64,000 nt of DNA, taken from assembly GCA_001683735.1 (NCBI GenBank), contig LUGG01000027.1:248001-312000 (forward strand). The letters run 5' to 3'. Positions within the stretch are counted from its first letter, which is position 1. Each line of letters begins with the position of its first letter. The DNA comes from Grifola frondosa (taxonomy: Eukaryota; Basidiomycota; Agaricomycetes; Polyporales; Grifolaceae). The notes under the pieces were generated by a model. The model ran no database searches. It was not told the DNA's origin and saw nothing but the letters and a program-made list of their open reading frames with translations. The translations under genes were made by a program, and so were the position numbers. Below, piece by piece: positions 23,853-34,975 of the stretch.

Positions 23853-26261
23853 ATGTCTGCACCGACAATATCCGCGGCTCAGGCTGTCGGAGAGTACTTG
23901 CAGTCACCCGATGACCTTGCAAAGCTAGCTGCATTCAGGAAGAAACTGGAGAAGGAAAAGGCATCTATCGATGCACGGCTCAAAAATGGTGTTAAGGAGC
24001 AGCTGGATGCTACCAGAGATGGTCTGCGCAAGCTCTTTGGTACACGCAGCAATGTCCAGACTATCAAAGACGAGGTGGAGACGATGGACAGGCTTTGTAG
24101 CGATCCTCAGAATGTAGTGTCCACATTCGATCAGATCAGCAGGGTGAGTGTCCTTGTTATGCTATGCGGCTTCTTCTTGATGGGTGTATGCAGGTCTCCA
24201 TGGTCCACCGAAACTTTGAACAGACGGAGGAGATGGTCAACAACCTACTCGAGATGAATTCCAAGCTTGACATGCTTGAGAGTATGCTCGCTGAGGACAG
24301 CAACGATATCTTGGGGCCGGCTCCCAACCTCTTGCGTATGCATTACCAGATCAATCGCCTGGAGGCTTTCCGCAACCAGACCATGCATCAGGCGAAGAAG
24401 TCGTCTTCAGACACGAGGACTACGCTGGTGCGCTGGTTCGAGCGTCTCAGCAAGCTTATCGAATCTTTCGATGAGTACATTCTGGCGTTGGCTAGCAATA
24501 TCCTTCCGATTGTAAGAGCTGGCAATCTGGAGGTTGTAGTGAAGTTGTTGAAGATTGTAGAAACGGAAGGGAGAGAGGACGAGAAGGTGAGTGATGTCAA
24601 TTGCATATTTGACCTCGCATCACTCAGACGTTCGTTCGTGCAGGCCATCGCTATCAAGCTCGTCAAAAAGGCAGCGAAATTGGATGCTGCCTCGAAATTT
24701 AGGTCTATGCAGGCCAACGCACGCGTCATCAAACACTATCGTCCAAAGGTCATGAAGTGCATCACAGAATCCATTAAAGACAAGTTTGATGAGGTGTATA
24801 CACGCCACGAGCGGAACCCCGCAGCATTCCTAGATGATGTTGACTTCATCTACAAAGACCTCATTCGCATCGAGAGCGACGTCGTGCCGTGTTTCCCTCC
24901 TTCCTATGAGGTGTATGCGCATTTCGTGCGAGAATATCACAGAGCCCTGAATGCCACGATCACGAAACTCGTGAAGTCGGAGCCAGAGGCGAGCGTCTTG
25001 TTAACTCTGCATGCGTGGATCAAGGAGTACAAGAAGAACATGAAAGAGCTTAACATACCCGAGGAACTCCTCCAGCCTCCACTACTCGAAGGCAAAGAGC
25101 AGAGCCTAATCGAGGATTACCTCAGTCTTATCATCAAGAAGCTGGACGAGTGGACAGACAATCTGACGAAAACAGAGGTTGCTGCCTTCACCACACGCGA
25201 GGAACCTCCAGAGCTCGATGGGGACGGCCTATACAGCACGCCAGGCGTATCTATCTTCCTGGAGATGGTGAACCAGCAGGTCGATCTTGCGCTGGACAGC
25301 GGGCAAGGCTTGGTGCTCTCACGGGTTGTAGAGGAAGTAAATCGGGTTATGCGGAGTCTTCAAGACCGATGGACGAAGCTCGTGGACGCGGAGTACAAGA
25401 AGCACGTCGAGAAGCCAGAGGAGGTAGCTGGTGGTCTTGTCGAGTACTGTATTGCGATTGCGAACGACCAGCTGCGCTCCGCGGACTTCACAGAGTCTAT
25501 GTCTGCGCGCCTAGAGCCGCTCGTATCTGACAAGTACCGAGTTGCGATTCACGACCAGCTGAACGACGCGATCGATGGGTATCTCGACGTCGCGAAGAAG
25601 TATACGCAGACACTGATCAATATCATCTTCAATGACTTGAAGCCCGCCATCAAACAGATGTTCCAACCCGCGTGGTATGACGGCATCCACTCGCAGCTCA
25701 TCGAGACGATGCGGGATTATTTGACAGACTACCAGACGTATCTAAACCAGTCACTCTTCGAGCTCCTGTTGGAGGATCTCTTGGACGCCTATTTGGTCAT
25801 GTACTTGACTGCCCTTGCGAATGCGCCGAAGCTAAACATGCCAGCGACCACGAACCGCATGAAAGAAGACATCGGCGATGCGTACAAGTTCTTCGGAACG
25901 TACAAAAAGATGAAGGAGCTGGAGCCGCAATTCGAGGTCCTCGAGATGGTCTTGTCGTTGTTGGAGGCGTCAAAGAGCTTGGTCTTCCTGTCATACTGGT
26001 CCTTTGCTAAGGTCCATGGCCCTAACATTGCATTCGTCGAGGCTCTCATGAAGGCGCGTGCTGACCTTGACCGGTCGGCGGTGAGCGACGTGATGGACAG
26101 CGTCAAGCGGAAGGTGAAGGATGAGGGCCTTGAAGACCGTAAGTGTTTGTCCTCACGTAAAACCTTTCTTGCTCATTGTATTATGCTCAGCTCCGGAGCC
26201 TACTATCATGAAGAAGATCGCTATCCAGGGGACGTTCTCACGTTTCCTTGCACGCCCATAG
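23853..26261 (+). CDS. SEC6: Exocyst complex component SEC6
   Basis: A subunit of the exocyst, which tethers secretory vesicles to the plasma membrane at growth sites. Four exons: 23,853-24,143, 24,194-24,586, 24,644-26,138 and 26,191-26,261; they total 2,250 nt and encode 749 residues without a frame break, close to the usual Sec6 length. Intron 2 is 57 nt and has no stop, so the raw open frame reads through it; the spliced sequence DEK-AIAIKLVKKAAKLD fits the family. The N-terminus is a charged coiled coil (AAFRKKLEKEKASIDARLKN). The C-terminal part has FFGTYKKMKELEPQFEVLE, and the protein ends IAIQGTFSRFLARP. It is convergent with QNS1, with 140 bp between the stops. Confidence 0.95.
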
Positions 26262-26401
26262 AGAAGGCAGCCATATTCCTTTCCGGCCCTGTATACATCC
26301 GCATTATTTATCGCATCGTCTACAACCATACTCTGCTCTGAATAGCACATGGACCTTTATGTATTCTTATTGCTATCGCGCCTAGATTCCCCCGGTTTAA
26401 T

Positions 26402-29400
26402 TCACGCCGTCTTGGCTTTGGCCTCCGCAGGATGCATCGTCGACCTATCCGGCAGGACTGCAGCAACCTCGTCGATCTTCTTGAATTGCCACGGGAATCG
26501 CGAAGGATACAGAAATGGACGCAAGTCAAATCCTTGATAGAAAATTGTCAGTCAGGTAAGTGTAGGATAATTAAGGGAGAGCTCACTATTATCATCAGGG
26601 CTGTATTGCTCCTAAAAGCCAGGTTCAGTGTCACATTAGAGGTACTGCGCTAATGAACGTACCGCGTGATATGAAGGTGTGAGAGTAGTCATCTTATGGC
26701 GGTTCCTCGCATATTCGAAGAAGAAATGCTTGACTTTCTCCGCGATCTGAGGGAATGTTAACAAACTGGTCTATTTGTTTTTCAATCAAACTCACTTGGA
26801 CGGGCGATAGGAAGGAACCCCATTCATAGACGAGTTTCGTGAACATGCTGTAGGGCCCGCACTTCTCGACCTTTCGCAGTCTTCCGAAGACAGAAAGCTC
26901 ATCGTACGTCATTCCCATGTCGGCCTATCAGAGCTGCTTTCAGTGAGATTGACCATGGAGTATGAAGTTTCGTACCTCATCCGCTTGTACGTATGTCTCT
27001 GTGATTGGTTCAAGCTCAGCAGTGGGGACTGCATCCAGGAACCTAAGAGCATAGTTATCAACATAGCAATTGATGCACGTTGCAAAAATTGTACTTTGCA
27101 AGTATGGGGAGATCGAAGGCATCTTGAGCGTAAGCGATAAATCTCTTCAGGTCAGTCTTACTTATCGCACCGATAGGATTAAGGTCCGCTAGAAATACGT
27201 ATGAGCACCAACTTGATACTTAAAGAGGCGGACACATACCAGAAGAGCAATCGTACTTGGTGAAGTACCCACGCAAGCTGAGAACGTCGTCAGATGAAGC
27301 TACGAACAAACACAAAGGACCCTCAAACCTTTCGTCAACATTTGCGCTGCCCAACACCAACAATCCTCCGTATCTCCCTCTCACCCAGGGCATGAGCTGA
27401 GCGAATAAATACGCAATAACCATTCGCAATCTCGCCTGAGTACTAGATATCAGATCGACTCTCAGACATAATAAGTCGCTCTTACCTGAATATTCTGCAG
27501 TGCGAGGTTCTCCGCCGCAGAACCGCCATGCGCACGGAACTGGGGTTTTACGCCTGTTACGAATGCAAACAGGTCACGAATGGCAGTGACCACAGCATCC
27601 ATGTCCAAATCAATATGATAACTGTAACATATCAATTAGTCATGACACATTGCCTTTTACTACTGAATTTACCTGCCAATGGCTTCAGCCAGATCCTTCG
27701 CCCTTTGTCTTGTCTCGATACTGGAGTTCTCAGTGCCCATATAACAAGTGTGAAAAATCCTCTTTGCGAACTCGCGTGGATCGATCGGAATATAAGCTGA
27801 GTCTTCCGGTTCTCCCGCAATGCGACGCGCGTCCGCAATGACCTGCTTGTCTGCAAGTCTACGTGAGCGGAATCACAGATGGGCTGGACGATCGAGGCGC
27901 ACAGACCTCCGTTCCTAGCAGACTCGGTGACGAGCCGGCACATCGAATACACGATAACAGATGTCGCACAACTGTCGATACCGCCGCTGAGAGGAATAAA
28001 ATATCCCTGCGTGCGAGAGCGACGTAGGTAATCCCAGAGCCAGCAGGCTGGTCCCATCCTAATTTAATGGGGCTGAGAACACGAAGTGAAAATAATTTCT
28101 CCTAAACAACTCACGCAATCTCTTCTTCAGGTTTGTGGTACCTCACTTCGTGGCGCGGTGATAGGACGAGCGCGTTGATATCCTTAACGTCTTCGAACTT
28201 GCCAGCAGACAGCGCAAACTCGACTTCGATCCTGTGATACCTCTCTGCACCGGCGGCCTGGTTACTCCTGCTGCTCGTCGCCCTATGGGAGCGCACGTCC
28301 TCGATGTCTATGGTCGCTACGACGACCTCCACGTCTTGTAATGAGAACTGTGAGCCCTGAGCGACGACCTGTCCGTTGACGACGATCATGGCACATCCAT
28401 CGTAGTAGAGGCGGTCTCCGTCACAACCTTGCTGATTGGCGTATAGATAAATCCCTCCTAGCTAGTGCAGAAGGGATCAAGAATCAATGGCAAGTACAAT
28501 GCTGCTAATGGACGAACTTACTTTCATGGTCGCCTCTTTCATCAATTCGATGCGTCTGTACAGCTTGCGCAACTCGTGATGGCGCCACTGGAGTTGGTGA
28601 AGATCTCGACACCATCGAGGCCCATCAGAATATGAGGACTAAAATGAATGTCAGGAGGATGAATGCCCAAAAGGCAATCTAACATACCTCGAAGGGGTGA
28701 AGAGTTCCTCGCATAATTCGACACCGATGCAGGTGTCGATTGTGCTGATAACGGCGTCGCCGAATGGCACTTTGGTCTGAACGTATGGCGCATGAGGAGC
28801 TATTGTTTACGTGACAACGTGAGATTTACCTGTCCATTCACCGCATGTACAATCCTTGGCAGGAAGTGCTCCTCCACTTGCCTATGTTTCATCCACGGCG
28901 TAAACCAGCGCATCTCTCGGTAATTACCATCGTTTGCCATCCACATTTTGGGGCGAATCAGGAGAATTTGTGAGTTGTAAATGATAACGCGGCAATTATA
29001 GATCACATTCTTGTGCACGACCGGCCTGATAGTCAACATGAACATTTAATGCCGCCTCAAAATCTAGCGTTACTCACATTCCGACGTCGCACACTATACC
29101 TTGAGCTTCTTCCGAATCGAGGATTTTCGCAAGCACTTCCCACGAATGTAAATTCGTATCACCTGTCTCAAATGTGAGAACGGCATGCCTCTTTACTGGA
29201 AAGTTAGGAGACCTTCAAGGAAATGATCCATGCATCCGTAACCTCTGTTTATTGTTAAAATATGTCTGATTCAGCACATTTATAACTCACGTAATTTCCA
29301 GCTCAGGACCAACCCTCAAGGTAGCTCCACGTTCCTTCGCGATCCTGATACTTGTCAGAATGCGTTCAAGGTTCCCTGAGATAGCACGCGTCATTTTGCG

Positions 29401-29601
29401 AGACTGCAGCAGTCAGCAGTGTGAGTACCTCAAAATCAAGGGCCCATTGATTCAGCGAGCTATGTCAACTGATTGGTAGAATACAAGCGGCACCAACTGG
29501 ACCAAATGAGCAAGCGTACCATCTACAATCGTTGTCATCAGTCAGCACACTGACTCCACCAAACAATTTGCCTACGTCGCAACAGTAATCAGATGTCCCA
29601 T
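26402..29601 (-). CDS. QNS1: Glutamine-dependent NAD(+) synthetase
   Basis: Catalyses the last step of NAD synthesis, amidating deamido-NAD with ammonia taken from glutamine. The N-terminal nitrilase-type glutaminase domain starts MGHLITVAT and shows GPELEITGYGC (catalytic Glu) and [13 protein letters not shown] (catalytic Cys). The C-terminal synthetase domain has the PP-loop motif [11 protein letters not shown] (about 27,985), then [20 protein letters not shown] across an intron, [17 protein letters not shown], and the end [19 protein letters not shown]. About ten short introns interrupt it. I saw no frame break. The start at 29,601 is supported by the match at the very N-terminus and by the spliced continuation [12 protein letters not shown]. 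Confidence 0.95.
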
Positions 29602-30789
29602 GTTGACTTTGTTTCACTTTACCAAAGTCTCTTCGTGACCGGAAGTGTTGCAAAGAATTCGAGTGAAGGAGTCCCCTGAGGGATTATCGACTCGACTCTC
29701 GAGTCTCGACGCGACAGAGCGCGTATCGATCACGTGATAGGATGTATTCCCCACGTCAGTTGCGCGTCCTGGGAGAGTCAAAGGCACGGTGGGCTTAGGG
29801 CCCAAACTTACTGTCCCACCACCAGGCGCGATATTCATCACAAACGTCGAAATCCTTTCGAGCAGGAGTTCGGTTTCAAAGCAGCTGCTCAGTGGAAGTA
29901 TCACTGAGTGGGCCGTCCGTTCAGGTGCACTTTAGCCATCACCTGCTGCTTTACGTACTTACCGTGGTTACTGTTACTTGCCAGAATTTTTTGTTCCGCT
30001 GTCACGACGATCTGACAGGCTTACTACTTTGTCTCTCTCCACTCGGGCAAGCTGCGTGGTCTCTCCTCACACCAGATAACGCAGCAGCATTTTCGTTCAG
30101 TTCGGAACAAGGTCAGCTGCCGTGTATAGCATCTTCGCTTCTCCAATGCTGGTTCCTACTTAGGATACACACTGGGAAAATATGTGAGTTTCCCACCGTA
30201 AATTTATCTGAAACCACCGTTCTCGCCTGAGCTGTAATTGTGCAGTGCAATTGAGTTTGCTCCTGTGCTCCCTTTTGGTCATGGCTCGCTTCTGAACATA
30301 GTGCCTTGTGCATTAACCGTTCTGTTTTCTGTTCCTATCTCTTCCGACAATACTTTTGGATTGCCGTGACCGCTTACATCTCCGAGGTGTCATACTGCGC
30401 CGACAGCGTCTTCTCTGTACGATTTTGGGTAAATTCGAGTGAGACCAGGACGGTCGTCCTTGACAGGGAATCATGGAGACTACGCCTTCATCATCAGGAG
30501 GTTGCACAATCTGGCCATTCTGCTATGTGCTCCACTATTAGTGGTCAATGCGTCCATCCAAACATGGGCTCTGCTTGACGTGAAAGTGCGAACGCCACGC
30601 TGAGACACGGATAGAATGAACGCGCCATCGGAGGCGGTACGGTGCGTCGTCTCCTTCTAGCTCAGTCGGGTAGGGAGGTTAGGACCGTTAAAGCTGGCGC
30701 AATGAAGAGGAAATGTCCTTTACCTTGCTCTCGTCCCTCTACGGGAGCTCTTGTTGTTTTCTCCCTTGTCCGAAAGCAAACATTACGGC
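29602..30789. other. Divergent intergenic region, QNS1 and family 1 gene
   Basis: About 1.2 kb. Open frames of about 90-110 codons on both strands overlap each other and show no recognisable motif. A tRNA-like A-box occurs near 30,658 but no B-box follows. Confidence 0.4.
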
Positions 30790-32429
30790 ATGGCAAGAAA
30801 GAATAAAGAGAGCAAGATAGTTATCCCCCGCAGCCTCAGACATATATCATCTTCCAGCGTAATATGTTCTATTTCCTCGCCATTCATGCCTAAAGGCTGA
30901 CATACCATTGCAGCTCCCAGAATACGGGACACGATTGTCTCTACACAGTGAAGGAGCAGCCGAATCATCCCGCAATATCTCTCCTGAGGCTGCTTCCGCG
31001 CCTCCCCATGTAGTGATACCCCCGCCATTCAAATTGCACTCGTCGGCCCCCAACGACTTTCTCATCACAGCATTTTCGAGCAATCCACAATATTACAGTC
31101 CGCAGCGGAGTAGTCCTGGAGGAGCCGCGGCGCAATATTCATTCCCGTCACAGCACTCCGCGGCACCCATTTCAGACTCCGTAAATCACAGCGAGTACGC
31201 GATGGATGATCGGGGGTCACAGCCACCTGCTGGCCGCCTCGAACCACAGGTTGAACACCAGCTCCCGCCCTTCATCAATGACTGCTCTGCCATTTCTCGT
31301 GCGCATGCCAACAACTGGAATGCCGCTTTTGTGGCAGACGCATTGACGCATGGCCCGCATGTCGGGATGGATCTGGGGAGGCAGGAGCAGTATATGGGTT
31401 ATTCAGGCGAGGCCATGGCCTCTAACCGTCACTTCCAGCCTATTGCCGTGCCTCCATCCTCTATTACTCATGTTCCTACTATATCCGTGACGTCGCCATC
31501 CGAAGCATCAACATTCCAGTTCATGGCCCAAGGCTCGTACATACCCAATCCTGCACAAGATATCCCATCGTCCTCTTTCCGGGGGCCCACCGCAACGTCA
31601 TCAGGACACATTTTATCTCCTAGCAAATATTCAGGTAACAAAAGATAAAATTATCTGTCCATTGCCACGATATCACGCTGATCCACCTCACCTTCACGCA
31701 GTTGCTGACCAGTATTTTACACCACAATGGACGCCCCAGGGACCTACAGCTCCTCAAGCTCCTTGGATAGATAACGTGGACAGGCACGCATTGCCTAGCG
31801 GCTATGGTGCACATCGTTCTAGAGCTGTTCTGACTCCCTTGCCATCACTGCCTACGGCGTCCGGATCTGATCCGATGTATCCGTCGTCAACAGTTTATCA
31901 TCAACTTTCAACAGCTGCTCGACCATCGATATCATACAATTCTCCGATGGGTGGGATGTCGATGTCAGGAGTCGGAATGTTACCCCAGCAGTTTGAGGGC
32001 TTTATGCCAGATACTGCGTCATACTCTGTTGCAGAGACACATTTTCCTGACGTCCGTGGATGGACTGATCCGGCCGATGAAGTTCGGAATCGCCGTGATA
32101 CGGATGTGAGGATGCAGACTTCGTCGTCGTCCAGCAATTCCCAAGGTTAGCACCTTCATATTCGAGTACTTGTCTTCTTTTGATGAATTCCATCATTTCT
32201 CCAGGACTACGTCGTGGGGATTTCGCCCATCAGGTTCCCCCTTCCTGGTTATGCTGTAGATGGCAGCCGCAGCATGCTTCCCCCGAATTATGTCTCGAAC
32301 GTGTCGACCAACGACTTCGGTCTCTTGCCGATAACGGAGATGGACAGCGAGACATCTGCCGATCTTGATGCTATATTTGCATCCTTGTTGAATGATCCCT
32401 CGAGCGATATGACCAACACATCGTGGTAA
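30790..32429 (+). CDS. Family 1 disordered protein
   Basis: Function is not recognised. Exon 1 (30,790-30,858) encodes MARKNKESKIVIPRSLRHIS then SSS. The intron is 30,859-30,913 in phase 0, and exon 2 starts LPEYGTRLS, the same layout as the 22 kb gene. Exon 2 (to about 31,634) and exon 3 (from about 31,702) encode a long Ser/Pro/Tyr/Gln/His-rich chain, for example QYYSPQRSSPGGAAAQYSF and PQWTPQGPTAPQAPW. The last exon ends LDAIFASLLNDPSSDM then TNTSW at 32,429. An acidic-hydrophobic C-terminal patch after a basic head would suit a transcription activator, but no DNA-binding fold is recognised. The frame near 32,200-32,250 is uncertain. Confidence 0.65.
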
Positions 32430-32676
32430 ATGCTTTTGTTATTCTCATGGAGTCGCAGAGAAACTTGCTTTGGATTCACGTTTTCGTCCAATCGCTTGCT
32501 ATCGTCGTCGTCAGTCAATTTTGCTCGTATGGACCTGTGTGTTTATTTTCTGGCGCTGTTTGATCCTGCTCTGTTGCTTTATCATGAATGTCGCTTTCGC
32601 ATGCAATCTTGGACTTGTACGATATCGTAGAGGCTGTCGTGTACATACGAGTTTGTGATGATTTGTACCAGCGGTA

Positions 32677-33729
32677 TAGGCTCGCTAGCCAGCCTCTATA
32701 TGCGGAAGACAGTCGTTCCTCTGTATAGAGGCTGGATTGTCGTGTGAGAGGCCACTGAGAGGTCCCCCGTGGGAACGCGGAGTTTGAACGTGCCGACGGC
32801 ACGATCGCGCACGGAATATTGAAGTACTACGATCCTGTCGTGCGCACACTGCATCTCACTCATATTCTGCTACTTTGCTTAAAATGAGCCACCATGAGAT
32901 TATCTACATCACTGAGGGACTTCTCAGGCTCTCGGAAGTGTCAATACCCATTACAGACGTACTGCAAGAAGACCGGATGATTGTCGATGCAGCTGTTTGG
33001 CGAAGATGCGACCGACAATTAAACTTAACCACAACTTGAAGACGAATTCAGGGTAGTCAGAAGGGGGGCAAGCAATCTATGGTAGGTCTAAACCTCATCA
33101 TGCAGATTTTAGTTCAAGTTGACTTGAAGTCCATTTACAGCGCGAGGCCGACGGTGTAAATGAACCCACTAATTTGTCGAATCAGCTGAAGCGCATGATG
33201 TTTTCGGACCATGCGCTACACCTCGGTTGAACCCCGTTGTTCATCAAATCCGTTCTTATGGCATGAATACTACCTTGCCCGTGAAGCCATGGTGTCACGG
33301 ACAACTTCCTTCCTCACCTCACGGATACATTTCGATCTTGTACCTAATTTTCATCCCTTCTAAATCACAGTATACTTTTACCTCTGGTTTCTTCCAGCTT
33401 TGCCGTCGGGATATCTTTTGCACGCAGTTCCTGCCACTTTGACGATTGCTTATATACCCAACAAGAAAGAGGTTCTTGATCCAGTTGGAACAGTTGGACG
33501 GTCGGAAGATGACATTTTTCACACCATACAGTCGAGAGAGTCCCGAGAGCATTCAGACAATGAAATTCAGTTACAAGGTGTGTAAATAGGAAGAAGTACA
33601 GCTACCGAGTCCTGACGCGTCTTGCCTCCTTCGCGTCGCGATCAGGTGATCGAATTGCCGCCGGCATATTGAAACTCAGCGTTCCCACGGGGGACCTCTC
33701 AGTGGCCCCTCACACGACGTTCGAGCCTA
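32677..33729. mobile_element. Non-autonomous DNA transposon, 1,053 bp, 9 bp target duplication
   Basis: The ends are TAGGCTCG and CGAGCCTA, flanked on both sides by CCAGCGGTA (32,668-32,676 and 33,730-33,738). Inside the ends is a long inverted repeat: 32,738-32,800 (GTCGTGTGAGAGGCCACTGA, then GAGGTCCCCCGTGGGAACGC) pairs with 33,650-33,715 at about 85-90% by eye. The left end carries an extra hairpin of about 53 nt (AGCCTCTATA ... TATAGAGGCT). No transposase is encoded; short open frames of 60-70 codons look accidental. A related empty site occurs near 42,738 (GATGATTTGTACCAGC then TTTGCTAAAC). A 9 bp duplication suggests mobilisation by a Mutator-like transposase, by analogy. Confidence 0.8.
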
Positions 33730-33754
33730 CCAGCGGTAGTCTTGTTTGCTAAAC

Positions 33755-33782
33755 TCAGTTCCCAGTACTTAATGGGAACTGA
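33755..33782. repeat. Perfect 10 bp palindrome with 7 nt loop
   Basis: TCAGTTCCCA and TGGGAACTGA are separated by seven bases. The right half alone recurs at about 47,155 (TGGGAACTGACATAC) in the A5 repeat, so the palindrome marks one end of repeat A. Confidence 0.7.
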
Positions 33783-34975
33783 CATACAATCAGTGATCAC
33801 ACGAAATTGTTAGTCATGTTCGTCTTCGTGACCACGTCCATCGCGATAACGGCAAGATCTTTGTGATGTGCGACATCGTCTTATCGATATCAGATTCTGT
33901 TAAGAGTACTCACCGACCGTGGCAAGCCCTTCGTTCCATGTCTTCCCTTGTCCTAGGTCAGTCACATACTCGTATCATGACTGCCTCTGCTTTTCTTCTT
34001 GCTGTGTATCTTGGCCAACAGCGTGCGCCCGCGCACTAGTGTTCGCAGCAGCACCTGTGATCTGCCGTGCTGCGAGCTTCCTTGTGCAGCCGTTTCTATT
34101 AACATCTTCCAGGCTTGTAACCTGAGCTCAGTTGACAATCAGGATTTTTCGTTGCGCCTCGGTCGAAGGGCAATCAAAGGATCAAAAGGCTTGAGAAAAT
34201 AGTGCAAGCAAGACTTGCCGACGAGAAATTGAATGTGAGTCTGAACTCGAAAATTCTGGCAATCTCGAGGTCCGAACAACTCGTCCAGTGGCTGGTTCGA
34301 CCTTGTCAAATCTACTTGTGTCGTTGCAACCAGCCTGGGCTTATATATTAGAGATTAGTTCCTTTGTTCAGATGCATCTTACTAGCTTCTTGGTAGGCTA
34401 TTTGTGCTAATATTTTCAAGTCTCGCAGATTGGCAATGACTCATAGCGTGGCAATGTTTGGATTAATCGTCTCGTCAAAGGTACGTCTGCTAGGTTTGCA
34501 ACTCGTGGGAAGCCATATTATTTTCAGAAATGGAGTGAAACTCCACGTCCTGCGAACATGCCCCAGTGAGATCAATACCACCTACGTTACTGAAATGATA
34601 TGAATGTGACCTCATGAGACTGCTCGTGGGGTCGCATCCATAGCAAATCAGTAATTTGAGGTCGCTGGGACCGACGTCTGTGGTGAGAAGGTGAAACAAC
34701 ACATAACCCCTGTAGATTGCGATGGTATAATAACATGGACTCTTTGCGATATCTTCGCAGGATAGATTTTGTCTCCATGCGACTCTTTGCTAGAGCGCAA
34801 CATTTCGACTCTCTCGTAGTCTGTCTTTGGTTCAGTCATAATTGTCGGATGCTATAGGTTGCCTCATGAGGACCTTCTTGTGTGCTGTTTCGACCCGGAG
34901 CTCGCTCATGGGATTAGTTCGGTGTTGGATCCACAGGATACTAAGCCATTGGGCACCAGTTTGGAATATGTACAG
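33760..34975 (-). repeat. Dispersed repeat A, copy A3
   Basis: Matches A1 (700-1,790) inverted along its length and A5 (47.1-47.9 kb) in the same orientation. The minus-strand order is the MPHEDLLVC-like segment, hairpin d, then the body with ATTAATCGTCTCGTC and CCATCGCGATAACGG. It abuts the truncated scaffold copy at about 34,980, so the junction lies between repeat and gene. Confidence 0.75.
34596..34650 (-). repeat. Hairpin element, copy d
   Basis: The right arm GGTCGCATCCATAGCAAATC pairs with the left arm GATATGAATGTGACC. It is the inverted counterpart of copy a, with near-identical flanks. Confidence 0.7.

Noticed and set aside
29614..30230. Open frames of about 96 and 112 codons between QNS1 and the family 1 gene
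   Set aside because: Opposite-strand frames in the promoter interval of two divergent genes, with no recognisable product.
30640..30720. tRNA-like A-box (TAGCTCAGTCGGG) near 30,658
   Set aside because: No B-box (GGTTCGANTCC type) follows at the right distance, and no acceptor stem or cloverleaf pairs.
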